64,000 nt of DNA from positions 58,105,400 to 58,169,399 of the forward strand of contig OZ022507.1 of the NCBI GenBank assembly GCA_963989385.1, written 5' to 3'. A program made the position numbers and the translations under genes. Positions 41,859-51,990 of the stretch are shown here, piece after piece; positions within the stretch are counted from its first letter, which is position 1, and the number at the start of each line of letters is the position of its first letter. Origin of the DNA: Ctena decussata. Taxonomy: Eukaryota; Mollusca; Bivalvia; Lucinida; Lucinidae. Below the pieces are notes generated by a model that ran no database searches, was not told the DNA's origin, and saw nothing but the letters and a program-made list of their open reading frames with translations.

Positions 41859-42143
41859 CTCATTAAAATGCGCATTCAATACGCGATTTTGATTGGTTCC
41901 CGTACGCGCGCGTTGAGACGCAAAGGACTACGTCACTACCCGTATCGTGTGCGCAATTTTGATTGGGTCCATGAAATTTGCATAAAATGCGCGTTGCACG
42001 CGTCGCTTCGCGGTATACGCAAAATTGAGAACGAATTTTCATTGGTTACCAAAATATTCGCGTCTATAATTACCGCGTATCCCGCGCGCATCAACTGCGT
42101 CCCCGACGCGTTTTGAATGTGTACAAATACGCGAGCGCCAGTG

Positions 42144-42713
42144 TATATACATAGTTTTGCATGCTGTGACAGGCAAGTATCCTGAATTCGTTCTTGTTTT
42201 GATGTAAAGATAGGAAACTTCGGCCAAGCTGGACCCAATAGTAAGAATATCTGCTACTGCTATTGCCACGAAAATGACAAGTGTGGCCTTGCCCATCGGT
42301 GTGCTGATATGGAACTGCTTGCCCAACACAAAAACTAACAGTAAGGTGGTCCCTAAACATAGCCCAAGTATAATAGGATAAATATATTCGTACGCCGGAA
42401 TAATAAACTTTCTGTTTCCGTACACTTTGATTTGGTCTATATCACCGTTTTTATCATTATTAGTTGTGCGATTGCAGCATTTCTTTTCGTTATCTGTTGT
42501 TTCATTTGCACGCGAAACAACTTCATTGGTTTCATTACAACACACATCTTTGGTTATTGAAGTTTGACTGTCGGTGTCTTCTGAAGTACTTGTATCTATA
42601 TCGAGCATACTTTCCTCATAATTTGGCAAAGGTTGAATCATACCGAAAGTGAAATAAAATCCGAAACAGTACTGGATAAATGTCATGAAAAACAATGTTC
42701 TGAATGTGTACAT
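42144..42713 (-). pseudogene. GPCR X, 5' half (N-terminus, TM1, TM2)
   Basis: Starts with ATG at 42713. An acidic extracellular tail has three N-glycosylation sites (NET, NET, NRT) and paired Cys. TM1 (YPIILGLCLGTTLLLVFVLG) and TM2 (ATLVIFVAIAVADILTIGSS) follow, then an extracellular stretch with Cys (PVTACKTMYI) at the break point. The frame continues exactly in the 3' half at 30257, so the gene was open across this point before the 30258-42143 insertion. A TM2 with 'AVAD' is normal for class A receptors. The 5' flank matches that of copy Y for about 300 bp, showing a recent duplication that includes a foldback MITE. Confidence 0.85.
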
Positions 42714-42741
42714 AATTGCTTATCCGAGAGCTTTAATAAAT

Positions 42742-42978
42742 AAACCGCGATACGAGAAAACCAACAATGTGGTTGTGCGCCCAGCACAGGCTCAGACCAG
42801 CCCGGACATCCGCCCAGTCTGATCAGAGTCTTCGCAGTCCGCATGGATGTAGGTTAGGCCCTAAGCTACACTTCAAGCGCAAAGCGAAGATTTGATCAGA
42901 CTAGTCGAATGCCCAGACTGATCTGAGTCTGCGCTGGGCGCACAACCACATTGTTGGTTTTCTCGTGTCGCGGCTCAA
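42742..42978. mobile_element. Foldback MITE, GAGCCGCGAC family, copy 3
   Basis: 'aaccgcgatacgagaaaacc' to 'ctcgtgtcgcggctcaa', foldable through most of its length. It lies just upstream of GPCR X and is duplicated together with it (51010-51244). Confidence 0.85.
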
Positions 42979-43422
42979 ATAGTTTCCTCTCCTCCCACTG
43001 ACGCGATATTTTAAACTCGATCTTTGCTTACTGTTCAGATAGACTTTTTAGATGTTTTACTATTTTCGTTACGTCTAGCATATGGAGAAAATCTCATCGG
43101 TCCCTAATGTCATATCCAGGTAAGGGGATTAGTGAAAATCGCAGTTTACAGGTAAAGTTAACTCCGGGTGTTTTCGGCTTTTCTCGACATGTTAGGCGGA
43201 TACACTCGCTTATCCAGATAGCGACGCGTGAAAAATTGCCTTGAGCCATTAGGCAGTATCGAGGACCAGTGTTATTCTTACTAGTTTATCATAGACATTA
43301 ATGACTTGTGTCAACAGTAATTAGATTCAATACATTTTTATTTGAATATTAGACCTATAACTTGGTGTTAATTGTTTGCTTTGCTTTTCTTTTTTTCCAA
43401 AATCCATTTTCCATAAGTTATG

Positions 43423-43535
43423 GGAGCCCCGGTATATCAGTAGGTTAAGCGCTAGCCTGCTGATCTATCGGTCCCGGTTCACACAGTCTTTCATTATCAC
43501 CAATAAATCGTCCTGACATGACTAAATACTAATAA
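43423..43535 (+). mobile_element. tRNA-derived SINE, family 2, internally deleted
   Basis: 'ggagccccggtatatcagtaggttaagcgc' is a tRNA-like head with an A-box-like word. 'ggtcccggttcacac' resembles a B box and 'tttcattatcaccaataaatcgtcctgac' is the family tail. Other copies lie at 58132-58282 and 63836-63968. Confidence 0.65.
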
Positions 43536-43735
43536 AAAGGACGTAAATTCGGTGGTTATCCATCCATTTCTCATGTGTATATTTGAAAAATAGAATTAAA
43601 CTTTAAGAAGTCATACACATTAAAAAAATAGAAGTGTTCGAAAGTAAGCATCGGTTAAAAATCTAAACACTTAAAACAAACTTAAGGTGAACGATGTACT
43701 TGACTACCAATAATATCTCTAACATGTGCTAACAT

Positions 43736-43961
43736 TTGAGCCGCGACCGACACAACCAATGAGTAGAAAGACTAAGATCAGCCTTGGTATACGTCCCTTC
43801 TGGTCAGAGTCTTCGCTGGCTGCATGAAGGTAGATTAGACCGTAAACCACATTTTAAGCGCACAGCGAAAACTCTGATTAGACTGGGCAGATGCCCAGGC
43901 TGACGTTATTTTCGCGTGTCACAAATGCCATTTTGTTTCTTTTGTCGAGTCCGCGGTTCAA
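43736..43961. mobile_element. Foldback MITE, GAGCCGCGAC family, diverged copy
   Basis: 'ttgagccgcgaccgacac' to 'gtcgagtccgcggttcaa', with the internal words 'gatcagcc', 'gatta gactgggcag' and 'tgcccaggctga'. More diverged than the copies at 42742 and 51010. Confidence 0.75.
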
Positions 43962-44040
43962 TTTCTCATAACGAAGACTCTGATCAGCCAAGGCTATGCG
44001 CAGCCTTATTAGCGCAAATGTAACTCCATACTTAATTAAT

Positions 44041-46002
44041 TAAATAACAAGAGGGCCATGAGGCCCTGAATCGCTCACCTGAACAATTGGCAAGGTGGCT
44101 TATACTTATCATGTCCGAAATTGTCAAAATATGAGTTTTGGGTCAAAAGTCAAAGAATGACCATGACCACTTGTACTCATAAATCTTCATGTACTCATTA
44201 GACAACCATATATACCATTTTTAGGCCAAAATCTCCAAAACTTTCCATAATTTCTTATGTTCTAGCATTTTCCCATATTTGACCATGCCGCAAAAAAGGT
44301 CAAGGTAAACCCAAGGTCACCATTTGAACAGTCTTGGTGGTACTCTAGTACTCCATGCTATTTACCAAGTTTCAGGGCCATAGGTGTATTGGTTCTGGGG
44401 AAGAAAAATATTAACGATTTATCCCGTAAGTGGTAATGGCGGCCAAGTTGGTCATGTGACCTGGACCGTTTGAACAAATTTTCATTCAATCAACCCCTGG
44501 AGGCTCTATATGAAATGTGTTCACAATTGGCCCTTTGGCTTTTGAGGAAATGGTTGAAAATGTCAAAATATGAGCAATCTGGATCAAAGGTAAAAAAATG
44601 ACCTTGACCTCTTGTACTCATAATTCTTCATGAACTCATTAAGACAACTGTATATACCAATTTTTTAGGTCAAAATCTTCATAACTTTCCATGAAATCTT
44701 ATGTTCTACCATTTTCCCATATTTGACCTTGCTGCAAAAGGTCAAGGTCAACACAAGGTCATAATTTGAACAATCTTGATAGTACTCAAGTACCCAATGC
44801 TACTTACAAAGTCTCAAGGCTATCGGTCAATTGGTTCTGGAGAAGAAGATTTTTAAAGGTTTTTACCATATATGGGCGTGGCGGCCATGTTGGTCATGTG
44901 TCCAGGACCGTTAGATAATATTTTCATTCCATCAACCCCTCGAGGCTCTATATTAAATTCGGTTTCAATTGGCCCAGTGGTTTTAGAGCAGATTGTTTGA
45001 AATTGTCAAAATTTGAGATTTCTGGGTCAAAGGTCAAAGAATGACCTTGACCTCTTGTACTCAAAAACCTTCATGTACTCATTAAGATGATTCTATGTTC
45101 CAATTTTTAGGCCAAAATCTTCAAAACTTACCATGAAATCTCATGTTCTAGCATTTTCCCATATTTGACCTTGCCGTAAAAAAGGTCAAGGTCAACCCAG
45201 GGTCATAATTTGAACAATCTTGATAGTACTTGAGTATCTAATGCTACATACCGAGTTTCAAGGCCATCGGTCTACTGGTTCTGGAGAAGAAGATTTTTAA
45301 AGGTTTTTACCATATATGGGCATGGTGGCCATGTTGGTCATGTGACCTCAACCGTATGTATAAATTTTCATTCCCTCAACCCCTGGAGGATCTATATGAA
45401 ATTTGGTTACAATTGGCCTAGTGGTTTTTGAGGAGATTGTTTGATATTGTCAAAATATGAGAGTTCTGGGTCAAAGGTCAAAGAATGACCTTGACCTCTT
45501 GTACTCATAAATCTTCATGTAGTCATTAAGATGACTGTATGTACCAATTTTTAGACCAAAATCTTCAACAGTTTCCAAGATATCTTATGTTGCAGCACTT
45601 TGCCATATAAAAGCATGAGTAAGCAAATTTGACCTTACCGTAAAAAAGGTCAAGGTCAACCCAAGGTCATAATTTGAACAATCTTGGTAGTACTCGTGTA
45701 CCCGATGCTACATACCAAGTTTCAAGACCATCAACCTATTGGTTCTGGAAAAGAAGATTTTTTCAGGTTTTTACCATATATGGGCATGGCGGCCATGTTG
45801 GTCATGTGACCAGGACCGTTTGAACAACTTTTCGTTCCTAAGGTCCCAGGAGGCTCTATATGAAATTTGGTTACAATCGGCCCAGCGGTTTCAGATGAGA
45901 AGTCGTTTGAAATTGTGGACGGACGGACGACGGACGGACGACGGACGCCGGAGCCTTACCATCCTATAAGCTCCCCCGGAGCCTCTGGCTCAGGTGAGCT
46001 AA
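44041..46002 (+). mobile_element. Complete tandem-core element, four 440-bp units
   Basis: The left end 'aagagggccatgaggccctgaatcgctcacctga' and the right end 'ggctcaggtgagctaaaa' carry the inverted words GCTCACCTGA and TCAGGTGAGC. The core has four units of about 436-447 bp (marker 'ttgtcaaaatatgag' at 44121, 44557, 45004 and 45446), then a (GGAC)n-rich run at 45915-45950. Each unit has 'atgaccttgacct' and 'aaggtcaaggtcaa'. It is non-coding and shares its terminal module with 1291-1502. Probably a pearl-like, non-autonomous element. Confidence 0.8.
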
Positions 46003-46112
46003 AAAGGCGAATAAATCAGTTTAAATTATCCGATTTCACAAATGACTTGGTTCAAACAAATCAGTAGATAGATAAATAAATATGTAAACATAAGCGAGTT
46101 GTGACAATGCTG

Positions 46113-46114
<2 letters not shown>

Positions 46115-46186
<72 letters not shown>
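46115..46186. repeat. (GT)n(GA)n microsatellite
   Basis: Uninterrupted (TG) to about 46155 and then (GA) to 46186. Confidence 0.97.
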
Positions 46187-46190
<4 letters not shown>

Positions 46191-48900
46191 TAACTTCATA
46201 CGCATGAAAATTGGAGATTAAACTTTTAGTTGACATCATTTAAACAAATTCATCCGACGAAGGGCTTTAAAAGAACAGACATGCGTTAACAGTACACCTT
46301 AGGCGCGGTTTAATCAGCACTTGCAACTACTGTTTGGACCAAAATTTTGAAATATCCCAGTTTAATTTTTTTGAGTAATGAAACATTTTAACAAAATAAA
46401 TAAATATCCATCAGATAACCGCACACAAGAGAGTGTAGTTCTAAATCCAAACTTGATATAAAAGCATTCGGAGTATATAGTTAGGAAACAAATAAATTAA
46501 GTTCACTGGCAGACTTAACAAATAAATTTACAAAAACCAAATATCTAATTACATAAATTAGCATGTAATAATCACAGATGTCAATTTCACACTTAAATGG
46601 TTGAGCAAATATTGAGTAACTGCAACAATATCGTAACACTTTATCTGGGCACCATCAGTTTTAAAATCAATTTAAGATGTTTGTTTTTATAACAATTAAA
46701 TTATGGTCAGCGTTTACCTATTTTATTTACTGCTGAAGAAATTTTTATGCCATCATTGTGTTAAAAGTCAAACAAGCAAACGGTATATGTTTTTACTTTA
46801 CTGTTTGAAAAAAATAAACTTATTTGTATTTTGAAAAAAGTAATGTTCAGCTAGTTAATCAGAGCTAGGAACATTCAGTTGATAAACATAAAAATCCCTA
46901 AAACAAACAATGTACAATTTCACATATCATGCATTTGCTAATCTCAGTCAGATACGCTCATAAATACAGCCCGGGGCAAACGGCTCAATACCTCATTCTC
47001 CGTGACACTTCGTTAAATGGACGGAAAATTCCGAGGTATCACGACCAGGAAAATAATTTAATACCTCGCATAGAAATGATAAAAACAGACTATTTTGCTT
47101 TTATTATTTCAAAATAAAAATTATACCATTAGAAAGGACGAATATTTTTGTATATGAAACTATTTGCACACGCTTTCTATGGTTTTCTCTTTTTGAAGAA
47201 ATAAGTGCGAAAGGACTCACAACTCCTTAATATTTTCCGTTTTACTATATATTTATTACATTTACATGGTGCCTCTATTTTTTCTAAAAACAGACTACTT
47301 TCCTTTTAACGTAGAAATTTCTAACTTACAGCTTTATAAAGTTTAGATGACAAGCATTTCTGAACCGTTTGCACAGGAATGATTACTTTAATATAAATCA
47401 CGATATTTAAGTTAAAACATCATCTTCCATTGACCTCCAATGTAAATTTTTGCGTATACCTGGCCGTTGGTGACGATGAGAGTTTCTCCATATGTTTTAT
47501 CTGTTTGAAACTGATGCCTTTGACAAATTGTTAAAGCTCAATTTTTGCTCACTAATATTTATCTTTATGTCTTATATCTTTCGCTCTTTCTAACTTGGCT
47601 CTGTGCTACATTGAAGTGTAAGCTTGATGCAGACGCGCGATAGTGTCAATTTATATTTATAGAAAGTAACACGGCGTCTCACATTCTATGTCATTTTCGT
47701 ATCCGACCTATATTTCCTCTTCAGTCGTATTATGTCGACGTGATCATTTTAACATAGCCCACTAACGTTCGACTTTTATTCTGATTTCTATGGTAACTTT
47801 CAAGCCTTATATTATTAATTTATTCCTTTCTTTTCTAGTGTATTTTACAGTGTTTCCACCAGGATAAATCACTCCTCCGCAGTTAGAAATATTTAGTGCT
47901 ATGTTATCACGCCAATATACGTGCGTTATTTCAAACTGTTGCTTACTTTTTTCGGAACAACTTTTCACCTTTTTTCCCTTTTTATTAGTTATTTATAACC
48001 AACCTTTACCTTAGATTTACCCTCCACTTCGATAAGACTTACATAGATATAATACTCAGTTTTTATACAGAGTTTTTATCATTTTGTACTATCCTCTTTC
48101 TGTGCACATGTAATCATGCAAACGTCTAAACACCCTATTACTCTAATATTTCCATGGCCACTTTTAAGTTTGATTTTCCTCATTTGCAATATAGTTGTAT
48201 ATTCATTTGCAATATATTTCCTGTTTTAAGTCTGGTGAATATTTTGAAATAGTAAGTTTTATTCTAGTTCTCTTTTCAAACTTTGTCTTAAATTTAATCA
48301 AAACTGCATGCTGTAGAACTTTATCTAATATTTTGTATATTTATACGTACTCAGAAAAGAAACACCACTTTAAAGGTATTTCTAGTATTCTTATATAGCT
48401 TACAATGATGTAACGTCTAAAATAATGTAAATAACGCCCAAACAACATTATTTGTACGGTTCTGCTTCGTTGCTGTGTGTCCTTGGCTTATATTTAAGGT
48501 GAATGCGTATACTCTCAAGGGAAGCAACTCTACCACTTTCTTTTTGCACCCCTCCTCAATTGGGGTCAATACTGAAAAGAAAGAATTTGCTCGTCTAAGG
48601 GCAAATTCTTTCCTATAAGAGTAGACCCTGTTTTGGGAGGGCTGTGTCGTCCAGGAAAGCAAATAGGAAAGAAAATGCGGAACATTACTTTTTTGATTGT
48701 CCTTTATACGATCCTGAACGTGAAGGCGTGTTACACATAATTTACATACTACTCTATGTGTACCTAAAATACTAGTATCCACCATAGTATACCATGATTA
48801 TTATTTGTTTCATGTGTAGGGAGAATTATCTAATCTAACAAGAAATCATATAAAAGTTGTTGCCTGTTGAAAAAGTGGCGGAATGGCGATTCACCAATAC
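46187..48900. other. AT-rich intergenic DNA, no gene seen
   Basis: Both strands are densely stopped. No repeat or protein motif was recognised except an inverted word 'gaaagaatttgc...gcaaattctttc' at 48567-48612. Confidence 0.6.
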
Positions 48901-48949
48901 ACCTTAGGATAATTAAAACCCGGTGTTTCTTTCTTTTACAAGTATAATA

Positions 48950-49300
48950 TATATCTGTCAGTTCTTGATGCATTTTTTGCCCTGGGTAAAGCTTCAAAGA
49001 CCCACAGCGAATTACTTGAGAAATAAAGTGACTGATCGAGTCAATTACATCATGAATATTTATGAGCTGCGTCGAAACCATGCCTATCCGAGCTAAATAC
49101 ATATGGCCTATCCTAATTGCTCATGCTCAGGGCCAATGCATATGCAAGCGCCTTTCAGTCGAGACGGATGGAGTCTACACTTTTCAGTTCAATGATAATC
49201 CTGGCGAACAGCGCATGCTTTGACCAGTCTGTGCAGGATTCTACTCATGCAGATCAGAGCATACGCAGTACGGCTATGCGTCACACACGGCTCACTTAAA
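48950..49300. repeat. Dispersed repeat, related to 8517-8860
   Basis: Shares ordered blocks with the 8.5-kb copy, including 'aatatttatgagctgcg', 'gataatcctggcgaacagcgcatgc' and 'cggctcacttaaacaattgctg'. Family unknown. Confidence 0.5.
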
Positions 49301-49334
49301 CAATTGCTGATACGGCTGAAGTTGAAACTGGCCC

Positions 49335-49472
49335 CGAGGTTATTAAACTTGATTACATTTTCAAACTCAAAATAAAGCACACTTATTGGCTGCTTCTGTG
49401 CACATGCTCGGAAGCAGCCAATCTGTGTGCTTTATTTTGAGTTTGAGATTATTCTCAAGTTTTATAACCTCG
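49335..49472. mobile_element. Foldback element, 138 bp
   Basis: 'cgaggttattaaacttgatt...tttcaaactcaaaataaagcac' is mirrored by 'gtgctttattttgagtttgagattattctcaagttttataacctcg'. The loop is around 'gcttctgtgcacatgctcgg'. A second copy lies inside the element at 51431-51532. Confidence 0.85.
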
Positions 49473-49496
49473 AACCCTGGAAAGCCAGGGCATAAT

Positions 49497-50962
49497 TAAT
49501 GCAGCTTCAACGAGCTTAGATGACCATGAGGAGTGGACCAAACAAACAAAGTTGCATTAGAATTCATGTAACAGCTAAAGTCAACGGTGGAGATGCTTGA
49601 AAAAGAGTTACCAAAGTTTGCTTGAGACAAATTTTCTCCACCGTCGGTGACAAATGTAATACTAAATAAGAGAACAGCTTGTCCGCGCAGTGTCAGTCTG
49701 TGGCAGGCTTCTCTACGGCATGGCAAGAAAAAGGAAGCAGATATTTTGTATATTCCTCGCGACATAAGACAGTAGAAAACAGAATTGCAAAGTAGCTGAC
49801 ATAAAGAATAATATCAGAGGCCGCAAACTGAAAGGTTTCATTTGATAAAACCTTGTGTCCGGTGGAGATAGTCCATGCATATAAAGAAACTAATATTCCA
49901 TTGGACAGTTTCATGCCCACTACTATCAGAGCAAATACAACAACAATGATATAAAGTTTACGCCTCTGAGTTCTTCAATCAAATTGTCATGTCCTGCATG
50001 TTGTAGGCTGCAACCTTTCTTATGCAACCATATCAGCATCAAGTTAACGAAAAAAATTATATGGTAAAAAGGTACAAACTGAGCCTTGACGATCCTACCC
50101 CCCATAAACACTTCGTTGTAAACATGAGCGGCTTTCAACCACGCTGCATAATATGAATGGCAGGATTCAATAGGTTTGTCCAAAAGAGATGAATTTAAGA
50201 TGGTAACTTTGTAAAACCCAATGTCAAAGAAACGACAGATGTGCAAGGCCAGGACGATTGTGAAAATAAGGCTCACGCATATGGCAGATGACCTGACATT
50301 AACAAAACGTCTTGTTTCGAACGGGTTTGAGATGCACAAATATCTTTGAATCGCCAGCAAGACTGTGAACTAAACTGACGCAGCATGCGGAACAGCCGAA
50401 AGGCGCTCTAATATATACATAGTTTTGCATGCTGTGACAGGCAGGTATCCTGAATTCGTTCTTGTTTTGATGTAAAGATAGGAACTTCGGCCAAGCTGGA
50501 CCCAATAGTAAGAATATCTGCTATTGCTATTGCCACGAAAATGACAAGTGTGGCCTTGCCCATTGGTGTGCTGATATGGAACTGCTTGCCCAACACAAAA
50601 ACTAACAGTAAGGTGGTCCCTAAACATAGCCCTAGTATAATAGGATAAATATATTCGTACGCCGGAATAATAAACTTTCTGTTTCCGTACACTTTGATTT
50701 GGTCTATATCACCGTTTTTATCATTATTAGCTGTGCGATTGCAGCATTTCTTTTCGTTATCTGTTGTTACATTTGCACGCGAAACAACTTCATTGGTTTC
50801 ATTACAACACACATCTTTGGTTATTGAAGTTTGACTGTCGGTGTCTTCTGAAGTACTTGTATCTATATCGAGCATACTTTCCTCATAATTTGGCAAAGGT
50901 TGAATCATACCGAAAGTGAAATAAAATCCGAAACAGTAATGGATAAATGTAATGAAAAACAA
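49497..50962 (-). pseudogene. GPCR Y, full-length layout with several lesions
   Basis: The N-terminus to TM2 (50962-50490) is nearly identical to copy X. A one-base deletion at about 50482 shifts the frame before TM3. The Trp codon of SVWFTV is a stop (50371). TM3 to TM5 (AIQRYLCIS, RRFVNVRSSAICVSL, HSYYAAW) read open to about 49970, where another shift occurs. TM6-TM7 follows (LYAWTISTGHKVLSNETFQ, SDIILYVSYFAILF) at 49920-49693. It shows the complete intronless gene order and the unoccupied target sites for the CACTG element (about 50405) and the hammerhead element (about 49850). At least three disabling lesions make it a pseudogene. Confidence 0.85.
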
Positions 50963-51009
50963 TGTTCTGAATGTGCATATAATTGCTTATCCGAGAGCTT
51001 AAATAAATG

Positions 51010-51244
51010 AACCGCGATACGAGAAAACCAACAATGTGGTTGTGCGCCCAGCACAGGCTCAGACCAGCCCGGACATCCACCCAGTCTGATCAGAGTCTTT
51101 GCAGTCCGCATGGAGGTAGGTTAGGCCCTAAGCTACACTTCAAGTGCAAAGCGAAGATTTGATCAGACTAGTCGAATGCCCAGACTGATCTGAGTCTGCG
51201 CTGGGCGCACAACCACATTGTTGGTTTTCTCGTGTCGCGGCTCA
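51010..51244. mobile_element. Foldback MITE, GAGCCGCGAC family, copy 4
   Basis: Same position relative to GPCR Y as 42742-42978 has to X, with only a few differences, so it was carried along by the segmental duplication. Confidence 0.85.
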
Positions 51245-51398
51245 GATAGTTTCCTCTCCTCCCACTGACGCGATATTTTAAACTCGATCTTTGCTTACTG
51301 TTCAGATAGACTTTTTAAATACAATGTTCTGAATGTGCACATAATTGCTTATCCGAGAGCTTTAATAAATGAACCGGTTTGTCCAAAAGAGAAGGGTT
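51245..51398 (-). pseudogene. Duplicated GPCR 5' flank and a scrap of GPCR W
   Basis: 51319-51373 repeats the GPCR Y 5' flank at about 50955-51008 ('caatgttctgaatgtgca.ataattgcttatccgagagct'). 51376-51397 ('ggtttgtccaaaagagaag') corresponds to the loop between TM4 and TM5 of the receptor, so the 3' end of copy W is fused to a duplicated promoter side. Confidence 0.6.
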
Positions 51399-51755
51399 TA
51401 ATCCATTTATGCCTGGCCCAGATGTTATAAAACTTGAGTACATTCTCAAACTCAAAATAAGGCACACTGATTAGCTGCTTCCGAGCAGCCAATCAGTGCG
51501 CTTTATTTTGAGTTTGAGATTATTCTCAAGTTAAATGACCTCGAACCCAGGGACAATGGCAAACAGTGCAAACCCAGAGTAGACGCCGCACAACGCGCGG
51601 CGTCTAATCACGAACTACTCTATTTGCATTAGAATTTATGAGTATTATTCCTTGAAGTAAAATTAAAATGATATAAAGACTAAACTAGAAGCCCTGTTTG
51701 ACAAATGGACTCATCCAATTTATAAGCATAGAAGAGTCCACCAGGCATAAATGAG
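51399..51755. mobile_element. MITE with CCATTTATGCCTGG ends
   Basis: CCATTTATGCCTGG at 51403-51416 is mirrored by CCAGGCATAAATG at 51741-51753. A 102-bp foldback element (51431-51532, same family as 49335-49472) has inserted inside. The word 'agacgccgcacaacgcgcggcgtct' forms another small hairpin. It lies in the GPCR W coding region. Confidence 0.75.
51431..51532. mobile_element. Foldback element nested in a MITE
   Basis: Arms 'aacttgagtacattctcaaactcaaaataa' and 'ttattttgagtttgagattattctcaagtt', loop near 'gcttccgagcagc'. Related to 49335-49472. Confidence 0.85.
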
Positions 51756-51990
51756 CCGCGACATGAGAGAACTAACAATGTGGTTGTGCGCCCAGCACAG
51801 ACTCAGATCAGCCTGGACATCCGTCAAGTTTGATCAGACTCTTCGTTAAGTGCTCAAAGCGTAGTTAAGGATCTAAGCCATATCCATACGGACAACGAAG
51901 ACTCTGAACAGACTGGGCGGATGCTCAGGCTAATCTGAGTCTGCGCTGGGTGCACGGCTACATTGTTGGTTTTCTCGTGTCGCGGCTCAA
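51752..51990. mobile_element. Foldback MITE, GAGCCGCGAC family, copy 5
   Basis: 'tgagccgcgacatgagagaac' to 'ctcgtgtcgcggctcaa'. It abuts the preceding MITE directly, and both interrupt GPCR W at the 'aagaga|tgaatt' point. Confidence 0.85.

Larger units (their letters stand above)
30258..42143. mobile_element. 11.9-kb CACTG-TIR insertion (CACTA/CMC-like candidate)
   Basis: The left end CACTGGCGCTCACG (30258) and the right end ...GAGCGCCAGTG (42143) are inverted repeats of about 25 bp with one mismatch, extending imperfectly to about 40 bp. TA is duplicated outside (30256-30257 and 42144-42145). The paralogue Y at about 50405 shows the unbroken target 'ctctaatatatacatag'. CACTR ends with a 2-bp duplication fit the CACTA/Mirage/Chapaev group. 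Subterminal regions are rich in GACGCG words (30300-30395; 41880-42115). No transposase was recognised; the bulk is nested elements, so it is probably a non-autonomous element swollen by later insertions. Confidence 0.82.

Noticed and set aside
42039..42713. Functional 224-residue receptor-like protein
   Set aside because: The last third of that frame is element sequence from 42143 leftwards. Only TM1 and TM2 of a seven-helix receptor are present.
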